Source: Patescibacteria group bacterium (lineage in GTDB: Bacteria; Patescibacteriota; Saccharimonadia; Saccharimonadales; UBA4665). From it: a DNA stretch of 48,495 nucleotides. Position numbers and translations under genes: made by a program. Shown here piece after piece: positions 42,074-48,495 of the stretch (position 1 is the stretch's first letter; every line of letters begins with the position of its first letter). The notes under the pieces are model-generated. The model was not told where the DNA came from. It was given only the letters and a program-made list of their open reading frames with translations, and searched no databases. Where the stretch lies: NCBI GenBank assembly GCA_030272735.1, contig JARXKL010000005.1, positions 12,462 through 60,956 of the forward strand, given 5' to 3'.

Positions 42074-44338
42074 ATGATTGACCCCTTACTGGAAGACCTG
42101 AACCCTGAACAGCGCCGTGCTGTCGAAACGACCGAAGGCCCGCTGCTCATACAGGCGGGTGCCGGCTCTGGTAAAACTAAAACACTAACGCACCGTATTG
42201 CGTATATAATTGCGCATCACAAAGCCACGCCTTATAACATTCTGGCGGTGACATTCACTAATAAAGCAGCCAAAGAAATGCGCGAACGAGTCGGTCAGCT
42301 GCTAGGACAAAACTCCGAGAACCGTGGTTTCATGCCGTATATGGGAACTTTTCACGGTATTTGCGTCCGCCTCTTGCGCCAGGACGGCGAGTATATTGGC
42401 ATACCAAAGACGTTTGTAATTTTTGATGAGTCTGATAGGCAAGCTGCCGTTCGACAAGTGAGTAAGCAGCTCATGATTGATGAAAAAGCTTTCCCGGCGC
42501 GCGCTATCAGCGGCATGATTAGCAGCGCCAAAAACGACATGGTAGGTCCTCAAGAATTTGCAGGTACAGCTAACACACCTGGCCAACACGCAGCAGCGCA
42601 GGTTTATCCGTTATATGAACGATCATTGCGTGAAGCTTCGGCGCTCGACTTTGATGATCTTATTAATCGCACGGTCCAACTCCTGAAGTCGCATGTTGAA
42701 GTACGAGAGAAATGGCAGCAGCAATTCAAATACGTTATGATCGATGAATATCAAGATACAAACTCCGCCCAATACCAATTAGTTAACCTGCTAACTAATG
42801 AAAATAATAATATTGCCGTCGTTGGAGATGACTGGCAATCGATTTACAGTTGGAGGGGCGCAGATTTCAGGAATATTTTAAAGTTTGAAAATGATTTTAA
42901 GGGCTGCACAATTATTAAGCTTGAGCAGAACTACCGTAGTACCAAAAATATTCTAGATGCAGCCCATGCCGTGATTACCAAGAATGCGCAACGTTCCGAT
43001 AAGGAGTTGTGGACGGCCGCAGGCTCCGGAAGCCCTGTGCAGATGTTGCAAGTGCATAACGAGCGCGCAGAGGGTGAAGCTGTGGTGCGACGCGTGCGCA
43101 TTGGTGTCGATAGCGATCAGCGTAAATATGGTGACTATGCGGTGTTGTATCGCACGAACGCCCAAAGCCGATCCATCGAAGAAGCCTTTGTTCATTACGG
43201 CATTCCATACCGCGTTGTAGGTGGCGTGAGGTTCTATGACAGGAAAGAAATTAAGGATTTGCTGGCTTATTTGCGGCTTATTTTTCAACCCGAGGACCGC
43301 GTTAGCTTTGAGCGCATCGTGAATATTCCAGCTCGCGGGGTCGGGGCAAAAAGCTTACAGGGGTTCATGGCCTGGTATTTACAGCGACGCGCCGAGCGCG
43401 GGCCTGCGCAGCTGCAACCTGACACCGATTCATTTAGCAGCGATCAACTCCTCAATTTATTTGATAATCCGGACGCCGAATCGTCAGCTACTAATCTGCC
43501 GTCATTCACCCTAATCGAAGCACTCAAGCAGGCAGAACAATGCCCGGGTATTACGCCAAAAGCTCGTAAAAGTTTAGCTGAACTCGGCGATATCTTAGTG
43601 AGCTTGCAGCGCGTTGCCGAAGAGTCGACTGTAGAAGGGCTCATAGACTCGCTCCTAAGACGCATAGATTACCTGACATTTTTGAGTGATGGCACACCGC
43701 AAGGTGAAGCACGACAAGAAAACGTCAAAGAACTGCTCAGCGTGGCGCAAGAATATCAAGATGCCGGGCTCAGTGGCTTTTTGGAAGAAGTTGCCTTAGT
43801 GAGTGATTTGGATAGTGCCGATTTTGGTAACAGCGCCGTTACCCTCATGACGCTTCATGCGGCAAAAGGTTTGGAATTTCCAATCGTGTTCATGGCTGGT
43901 ATGGAAGAATCAATATTCCCACACTCCCGAGCCTTATATGACCAGGGAGAAATGGAAGAGGAGCGACGCCTCTGCTACGTAGGCATGACCCGAGCGCGAA
44001 CTGAACTGTACATGATGTATGCCACCAGCCGACTCTTATACGGCGGTGTTCAGCATAATCCACCGAGTAGATTTTTATCGGAAATTGACAGCGAATTCCA
44101 GGCTGCAACTTCTGATTTCGGGATTGAACCGGGGCTACTAGGGCCGCCAGAGCAGCAAAAAATTGATCCGAACGAGGTAAGATATGTTCCAGATTTAACG
44201 GAAGGAGATACGGTGAAGCACCAAGTGTTTGGGACCGGTACCGTTATGGAAATCGACGGCGATACGGCAGTCATCTATTTTAAGGGCAAAGGGGCGCGCA
44301 AACTGAACATAAGTTTTGCGCCTCTCGAAAAGCTCTAA
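42074..44338 (+). CDS. pcrA: UvrD/PcrA-family DNA helicase
   Basis: A 754-aa superfamily 1 3'-5' helicase in DNA repair and replication restart. Walker A AGAGSGKTKTL (28-38), FTNKAAKEMRERV, VMIDEYQDTN (motif II), VGDDWQSIYSWRGAD (III), EQNYRSTKNIL (IV), TLMTLHAAKGLEFP (V) and CYVGMTRARTELYM (VI) are in order. The C-terminal part (DTVKHQVFGTGTVMEIDG) is the Tudor-like PcrA tail. TAAAAT (42061-42066) lies 7 nt before the ATG; AGAGG within the spacer may aid a short leader. Confidence 0.95.
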   Translation: MIDPLLEDLNPEQRRAVETTEGPLLIQAGAGSGKTKTLTHRIAYIIAHHKATPYNILAVTFTNKAAKEMRERVGQLLGQNSENRGFMPYMGTFHGICVRLLRQDGEYIGIPKTFVIFDESDRQAAVRQVSKQLMIDEKAFPARAISGMISSAKNDMVGPQEFAGTANTPGQHAAAQVYPLYERSLREASALDFDDLINRTVQLLKSHVEVREKWQQQFKYVMIDEYQDTNSAQYQLVNLLTNENNNIAVVGDDWQSIYSWRGADFRNILKFENDFKGCTIIKLEQNYRSTKNILDAAHAVITKNAQRSDKELWTAAGSGSPVQMLQVHNERAEGEAVVRRVRIGVDSDQRKYGDYAVLYRTNAQSRSIEEAFVHYGIPYRVVGGVRFYDRKEIKDLLAYLRLIFQPEDRVSFERIVNIPARGVGAKSLQGFMAWYLQRRAERGPAQLQPDTDSFSSDQLLNLFDNPDAESSATNLPSFTLIEALKQAEQCPGITPKARKSLAELGDILVSLQRVAEESTVEGLIDSLLRRIDYLTFLSDGTPQGEARQENVKELLSVAQEYQDAGLSGFLEEVALVSDLDSADFGNSAVTLMTLHAAKGLEFPIVFMAGMEESIFPHSRALYDQGEMEEERRLCYVGMTRARTELYMMYATSRLLYGGVQHNPPSRFLSEIDSEFQAATSDFGIEPGLLGPPEQQKIDPNEVRYVPDLTEGDTVKHQVFGTGTVMEIDGDTAVIYFKGKGARKLNISFAPLEKL

Positions 44339-44424
44339 ACTAGCATTTGTAAGGTGTTTTTGGTACACTTAGCATCAGGTTTTATAAAAAAATGTAGACC
44401 TTTATGTGAGCCCATTTACCTCGA

Positions 44425-45711
44425 ATGAATCTTGATACTCCCCAACAAAATGATACGATAACAAGCTCAAAAGGCAGTGTGCCGCACCGTATTACACGCA
44501 TCAGGAAAGCCAGTCGTCATCCACATGCCGTGCCGGTCCTGGTTTTTATTGCGTTGCTTTTTCTTGGAGGCTTAGGCTTCTTATTCGCTCGCCAAACAAA
44601 TAAACTCCCTGAAGTACATGACGCTAAAATTGTCATTATTTCGTACGATCACCAAAAGCAAGTTGTCCCTGCTAAAAACACCACCGTGGGCGATCTGCTC
44701 ATGAAGCTCAATATAACGCTCCAACCCGGTGATGTAGTTGAGCCAGCCGCCAAAACCCATATCGATCAAGACCAATTTCGCATTAATATTTACCGCGCGG
44801 TCCCAGTGCAAGTTGTTGACGGTAACCTGAAGTCTCATACTTTTAGCGCGGCAAGTACTGCCCGCACCATCGCCAAACAAGCCGGACAAACACTCTATCC
44901 CGAGGATATTATTACGCAAGCACCTACCGATGATTTTGTACGCAGCGGTGCTATTGGCGGGCAAGTAGTCATTGATCGCGCAACTCCAGTTAATGTTGAT
45001 TTATATGGTACTCCCGTCGTCCTCAGAACGCATGCGAGCACGGTTGGTGATCTAATAAAGGAAAAGAAAATAGTTTTAACTAAGGATGATAAACTCAGTG
45101 TCCCGACTGAAACCCCAATTGCGCCGAATCAACAGATAGCCGTATTGCGCACTGGTATGAAAGTTGAAAACGTTACCGAAGATATTCCGGCGCCGGTACA
45201 AACAATTGCTGATGGCTCGCTTGCATATGGCACCAGCGCTGTTCGACAACAAGGCTCGCCCGGCCAACAAACCGTGACCTATCAAATTGTCCTCAAAAAT
45301 AATGTTGAAGTCAGCAGAACTGCTATTCAAAAAGTAGTAAATAAAGAACCAGTCACGCAGATTACGGTCATGGGTAGCAGCCTCGGCGGTATTAAGGGAG
45401 ATATGGCATTGGCCGGCATCTCGCCAAGCGACTATATGTACGTTGACTATATTATTGGCCGCGAATCGGGTTGGTGCCCAACCAAAGCTCAAGGTCAATA
45501 CGGTGGTTGTCCAGCTTTTGCGGGCTCGGTTCCTTCCTACGGTGGTTACGGCCTCTGCCAATCTACTCCTGGCTCAAAGATGGCGAGCGCAGGCGCTGAC
45601 TGGATGACGAATCCAGTTACGCAGCTTCGTTGGTGCTCCGGTTATGCGCATAGCCGGTACGGCAGCTGGGCCGCCGCCTATAACCACTGGGTAAGCAACC
45701 ACAACTGGTAA
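44425..45711 (+). CDS. YabE/Rpf-like wall hydrolase with DUF348 and G5 domains
   Basis: A 428-aa secreted wall enzyme. A basic start and one helix (about 37-57) anchor it. Two DUF348-like ubiquitin-fold units follow (about 70-150 and 180-240), a G5 domain (about 240-315, with VTEDIPAPVQTIADGS, VVNKEPVTQITV), and a lysozyme/transglycosylase-like C-terminus from YIIGRESGWCPTKAQG (catalytic Glu) with GGYGLCQSTPG and AAYNHWV. This plan resembles resuscitation-promoting factors and YabE: peptidoglycan cleavage in growth or resuscitation. A TACACT box about 55 nt upstream gives a leader. rsmA follows after 1 nt. Confidence 0.85.
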   Translation: MNLDTPQQNDTITSSKGSVPHRITRIRKASRHPHAVPVLVFIALLFLGGLGFLFARQTNKLPEVHDAKIVIISYDHQKQVVPAKNTTVGDLLMKLNITLQPGDVVEPAAKTHIDQDQFRINIYRAVPVQVVDGNLKSHTFSAASTARTIAKQAGQTLYPEDIITQAPTDDFVRSGAIGGQVVIDRATPVNVDLYGTPVVLRTHASTVGDLIKEKKIVLTKDDKLSVPTETPIAPNQQIAVLRTGMKVENVTEDIPAPVQTIADGSLAYGTSAVRQQGSPGQQTVTYQIVLKNNVEVSRTAIQKVVNKEPVTQITVMGSSLGGIKGDMALAGISPSDYMYVDYIIGRESGWCPTKAQGQYGGCPAFAGSVPSYGGYGLCQSTPGSKMASAGADWMTNPVTQLRWCSGYAHSRYGSWAAAYNHWVSNHNW

Positions 45712-45712
45712 C

Positions 45713-46498
45713 ATGGCCTACTTACCTGCAACTAAAAAACACCTCGGCCAGCACTGGCTACGCGACGCGACGAGCCTGCAAGCTATGTGTGATGCCGCGC
45801 AACTCAGCCCAGACGATTACGTATTAGAAATTGGACCTGGCCTCGGCACATTGACCGAGTTACTCGTTCGTCAAGCGCGACATGTGCAAGCGGTCGAGTT
45901 CGATGAGGTGTTGGCCCGGACCTTACCGTCGCGTATGAACGCCGACAACTTAGAGGTTACGATTAAAGATATACTGAGTTTTGATTTCACAAGCTTGCCG
46001 AATGACTACAAGCTTGTGGCAAACATCCCGTATTATTTGACGAGTAATTTAATCCGAGTAATCAGCGAAACTTCAAATCCGCCATCGGTTGCAGTCATAC
46101 TTGTGCAAAAAGAAGTAGCCGAGCGAGTTGCGGCAGAGCCTGGCGATATGTCCATCTTGAGCATCACGGCGCAGTACTACTGGGAAGTATCAAACGGGCT
46201 GAAGGTTCCCGCCGAGTTATTTACGCCACCGCCAAAAGTGGATTCGCAGATACTCATAATGCAGCGCCGCGCAGTCCCACTATTCCCAGGCACAGACGAC
46301 AAAGATTTTTTCCGTGTAGTTAAGGCTGGTTTTTCCCAGAGACGTAAAACTTTGCTCAATAGCCTCAGTGCTGGACTGCAGCTCGATAAAGCCGCTATCA
46401 AGGCAGTTTGTGAATCAGTTGACATCAATGTAGGTAGGCGGGCACAAACCCTAAGCCTCGATGAGTGGCACAACCTCTATTTATCGCTGAACACTTGA
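45713..46498 (+). CDS. rsmA: 16S rRNA dimethyladenosine transferase
   Basis: A 261-aa SAM-dependent enzyme dimethylating two adjacent adenines near the 16S 3' end (KsgA). HLGQHWLRD, VLEIGPGLGTLTELL (SAM loop), QAVEFDE and the catalytic NIPYYLTSNLI are present, with the helical C-terminal domain (FTPPPKVDSQI, FSQRRKTLLNSL). It starts 1 nt after the wall enzyme's stop, as in YabE-KsgA orders of Firmicutes (established synteny type), and ends before the MarR gene. Confidence 0.94.
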   Translation: MAYLPATKKHLGQHWLRDATSLQAMCDAAQLSPDDYVLEIGPGLGTLTELLVRQARHVQAVEFDEVLARTLPSRMNADNLEVTIKDILSFDFTSLPNDYKLVANIPYYLTSNLIRVISETSNPPSVAVILVQKEVAERVAAEPGDMSILSITAQYYWEVSNGLKVPAELFTPPPKVDSQILIMQRRAVPLFPGTDDKDFFRVVKAGFSQRRKTLLNSLSAGLQLDKAAIKAVCESVDINVGRRAQTLSLDEWHNLYLSLNT

Positions 46499-46529
46499 CC
46501 TGCTAAGTGTTGGCGATTACACTGCTATT

Positions 46530-46976
46530 ATGGGTCCAACAAATAACCTTATCTATCTACTGCAGCATGTTACGACCGTCGTTACTAAACAGGTTGACGA
46601 TGCACTGCAACAACTGGCGGGCATTACACTCAGCCAATATAAAATACTGACGGTCCTGGAATGGGATCCTAAAGTACAACAAAAAAAGATAGCCACAACT
46701 CTTGGTCAGACTGAAGCAAGTGTCAGCCGCCAAATAAAACTACTCGAGAAAAAGGGATTGGTGAGCGTCAAGGCTGACCCGCAGAACCGCCGTAAGCACT
46801 TCACCACACCAACTGTCAGTGGAATGCGGGCAACCGAAGCAGCCACTACCGTTATGAGGCGGAGCTATGGCACTACATTCGCCGGATTACCAGCGGATCA
46901 AACTGTTTTCCTGAGTGATTATCTACAAAAACTACATAAACACGTACGCAAGCCGGGTGTCTGCGACCATAATTAG
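46530..46976 (+). CDS. MarR-family transcriptional regulator
   Basis: A 148-aa winged-helix regulator: GITLSQYKILTVLEWDPKVQQ, the recognition helix TLGQTEASVSRQIKLLEKKG and wing VKADPQNRRKHFTTPTVSG. Typically a dimeric repressor released by small phenolic or oxidising signals; the target is unknown. TACACT (46518-46523) lies 6 nt before the ATG with no ribosome site. No divergent target gene or operator palindrome is evident beside it. Confidence 0.88.
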   Translation: MGPTNNLIYLLQHVTTVVTKQVDDALQQLAGITLSQYKILTVLEWDPKVQQKKIATTLGQTEASVSRQIKLLEKKGLVSVKADPQNRRKHFTTPTVSGMRATEAATTVMRRSYGTTFAGLPADQTVFLSDYLQKLHKHVRKPGVCDHN

Positions 46977-46987
46977 ATTTGGGCGTA

Positions 46988-47164
46988 TTACGACGCGCTG
47001 CTCAGGTGCCATAAACCGCAGTGGCGACATTGGTAGGTCTTCAGGGTAATGCCGCGTTGATAGTCAGCAGTTAGTGCTGCAGCTTCGGCCTGTTTTTGCG
47101 TATCAAAAGCCAGTTTATCGACACAGGGAAGTGGGGCGATTTCTTCATACATTAAACTCATCAT
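46988..47164 (-). CDS. Small zinc-ribbon-like protein
   Basis: About 58 residues. LPCVDKLAFDTQKQAEAAAL contains one Cys, then KTYQCRHCGLWHLS supplies CxxC and a His, together a probable small zinc-binding unit of the type found as stand-alone adaptors in phage and Patescibacteria. ATG 47164 has TATCGT (47172-47177) 7 nt upstream; a start at 47188 is also open. It is divergent from tmRNA, whose promoter is only 40 nt away. Confidence 0.6.
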   Translation of the reverse strand: MMSLMYEEIAPLPCVDKLAFDTQKQAEAAALTADYQRGITLKTYQCRHCGLWHLSSAS

Positions 47165-47201
47165 AACAGATACGATAAGCATAGCCACTATTCCACTTGT
47201 G

Positions 47202-47210
47202 TGGTATAAT
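47202..47210 (+). promoter_or_regulatory. Extended -10 promoter of tmRNA
   Basis: TGG directly followed by TATAAT forms an extended -10. No good -35 is visible. Transcription would start near 47217, about 25 nt before the mature tmRNA 5' end. Confidence 0.7.
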
Positions 47211-47241
47211 AGGGGTACATCAGCAATGATGAAACACGTAG

Positions 47242-47643
47242 GGGGCTGAATTTTAAGCTCGACGTTGGACTTTATCGGTTAGATCAGCAGGTCGCTTGTC
47301 AGCGTATAGACAAACTATATAGATGCAAAAACACCTATTAGCGAACTTTCAAAGTCATTCGTAGACAGCCTCAAAACTGCCTTCGTTGGCCGCGAACTCG
47401 CACCAGCTTACGCCTAAAAATGTAAGCAACGGCGTACGATGACTCCGGATGGTCGTGCACGTTTTATATCCTCTGGATGCTCGCGTCAAATTGTCCGCTT
47501 GCTGCGCTAAGACCAGGATTGCTCGCTTGAGATGTTTGTTTGTTTAAATACTCATGCGCTAAGACAGCAAAACAAACTATGCCTGTAGACGACTAACCAA
47601 GATAAACTAGCGGACGCGGGGGCAGTACCCGCCAGCTCCTCCA
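47242..47643 (+). ncRNA. ssrA: Transfer-messenger RNA (tmRNA)
   Basis: One-piece tmRNA of 402 nt that rescues stalled ribosomes. The acceptor GGGGCTG pairs with CAGCTCC and keeps the alanine identity pair G3-U70. The tRNA-like 3' part GCGGACGCGGG...CCCGCCAGCTCC matches the E. coli type except that the T-loop reads GGCAGTA instead of UUCAACU, and the discriminator is U before CCA. The tag frame opens at GCA 47325 after a TAGAT context, begins AKTPISELSK, ends GRELAPAYA and stops at TAA 47415, about 30 residues. The end departs from the usual ALAA. Confidence 0.92.
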
Positions 47644-47651
47644 GTAAAAAC

Positions 47652-47677
47652 GCATCAGCCAACGCTGGTGCTTTTTT
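47652..47677 (+). terminator. tmRNA terminator
   Basis: An 8-bp stem GCATCAGC/GCTGGTGC with a 4-nt loop is followed by T6, 8 nt after the tmRNA CCA end. GTAAAAA follows CCA here, as at tRNA-Lys and tRNA-Glu. Confidence 0.88.
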
Positions 47678-47756
47678 AATTGCTAATGCTTGCATAGAGA
47701 AAGCATTACTGTAAATATGATGATAAAGAATTTAAGTATATTAAGAAAGGGCGCAC

Positions 47757-48389
47757 ATGAGTGAACAGTGCCATGGGAAAAATTTAGAAAGTTCACATGT
47801 TAAGCCAGTATTCCCGCCAGAACTTATTGAAGTATGCATAGATGAAGACGGAGAATTCAAATTCTCAGTTGGATCTGTTGTTTCTACAGATTCATCGGAC
47901 GAATATACTCAAGATAAGGAGCAGTTGAATACCAGGCTTAGTGCTCTTCTCGCACAGTATCATATTGCCCCCGAACAGTGGGTTGATCACCTTATTGCGC
48001 GCGAAGGTGCACATACACGCGCGGTATCAGGTAGGCGAATTAAGGCAGGAGGTGAGCAACGGCCAATAGGTGCTTTCTTGCATGATGAGACCTTCAGAGA
48101 CATGCCGATGGAATGGGGAGAGCTTGATGGGGGTAGTAAAGTAGTACTCAAAATAGAATTATCGGAACAGCATATCCTTGAGGTAGCAGGTCGTGGGGTG
48201 TATGGGAGAGCACGCTTTTATAAAAATCCTGAAACAGGTGAAACACCGACGTTGCCAACTGTAGATCAGGGTTTTGATGCTAATGAGGATGTTGATGACC
48301 CAAGCTATTTAGGTTATATGGATTGGCATCGCATCACTTTCAGCGGAATAATAACTGCAGCTGAAGCAAGGGAACAAATAGCCGATTAA
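47757..48389 (+). CDS. Orphan 210-aa protein
   Basis: A soluble, acidic protein with no signal peptide or membrane helix. The N-terminal part is acidic and Ser-rich (to about 60). ALLAQYHIAPEQWVDHLIARE and RAVSGRRIKAGGEQRPIGAF suggest a helical then beta structure; KVVLKIELSEQHILEVAGRG and YMDWHRITFSG are beta-like. No family recognised. AGAAAGGG precedes the ATG, so it is a leadered gene. The last 106 bp of the window hold only an 18-codon ORF and nothing that I can support. Confidence 0.6.
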   Translation: MSEQCHGKNLESSHVKPVFPPELIEVCIDEDGEFKFSVGSVVSTDSSDEYTQDKEQLNTRLSALLAQYHIAPEQWVDHLIAREGAHTRAVSGRRIKAGGEQRPIGAFLHDETFRDMPMEWGELDGGSKVVLKIELSEQHILEVAGRGVYGRARFYKNPETGETPTLPTVDQGFDANEDVDDPSYLGYMDWHRITFSGIITAAEAREQIAD

Positions 48390-48495
48390 AGTTCGTAGTC
48401 GCACGACTCATACTCTTTCAAGGCATCATGTATGAAGATCTAAATTCTTACAGTATCTTTATGGTGAAAAGTTATTTACTATAGACATACAACCT

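Noticed and set aside
1-48495. Alternative genetic code (TGA as Gly, code 25)
   Set aside because: Many genes end in TGA at positions that fit family lengths, and no in-frame TGA is needed to keep conserved proteins open.

Overview
The window looks like chromosome from a member of the Candidatus Saccharibacteria (TM7) or a close Patescibacteria relative. This rests on gene content, not on a marker-gene tree. Intergenic spaces are short, peptidoglycan and surface genes are Gram-positive in style (class F-type sortase, G5/YabE-like wall protein, murI, murD), many histidine kinases share an ASHQLRTP phosphorylation box, and there is a pyk-pgk-tpiA glycolysis block. TGA is used as a stop (for example the ends of the rsmA, tpiA and padR genes), so the TGA=Gly code of Gracilibacteria/Absconditabacteria is excluded.

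Layout. 1-4700: a left-truncated unknown gene, a GlsB-type membrane protein, tRNA-Arg(CCG), an SGNH hydrolase, a phosphodiester-glycosidase-type protein, and a PAS + PAS-histidine kinase pair. 4900-8700: secreted CHRD-like protein, sortase, spermidine-synthase-like protein, GAF protein, tRNA-Arg(UCG), dihydrofolate reductase and a 42-aa small gene. 8800-14500: second GlsB protein, photolyase with DUF5995, DUF4385, a small membrane peptide, DUF6766, a LURP-one-like protein and a YpfJ-type metallopeptidase. 14580-20000: MprF-like DUF2156 protein, a PadR-controlled divergent locus, a PAP2 phosphatase and a PEP-mutase-like protein. 20200-23530: an accessory stretch with an acidic secreted protein and two orphan genes, ending at tRNA-Lys(CUU). 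23600-27650: a membrane-protein gene frameshifted in a C8 tract, folD, murI, murD and a lone receiver. 27690-34740: a strongly promoted orphan pair (membrane/GNAT protein plus unknown), a membrane histidine kinase and two large surface proteins. 34740-36460: structured intergenic DNA, tRNA-Glu and a PAS kinase. 36700-46980: EamA transporter, pyk-pgk-tpiA, a tail-anchored protein, UvrD/PcrA helicase, YabE/Rpf-like wall enzyme, rsmA and a MarR regulator. 47000-48390: a small zinc-ribbon protein, tmRNA and an orphan gene.

The clearest global signal is regulatory. About twenty genes carry a TAnnnT-type -10 hexamer only 6-8 nt upstream of the start codon and have little or no Shine-Dalgarno sequence, so they appear to be transcribed as leaderless mRNAs. 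A second, smaller group, mostly secreted or small membrane proteins, has long leaders with a strong GAGAGGAG/AAGGAGG site. The -10 signature also decides many starts used here and supports small genes. Other points of note are the tRNA-Lys island with repeated tRNA-end fragments, tRNA terminators whose stems include the tRNA CCA end, a tmRNA with an aberrant T-loop, and a perfect PadR-type operator.
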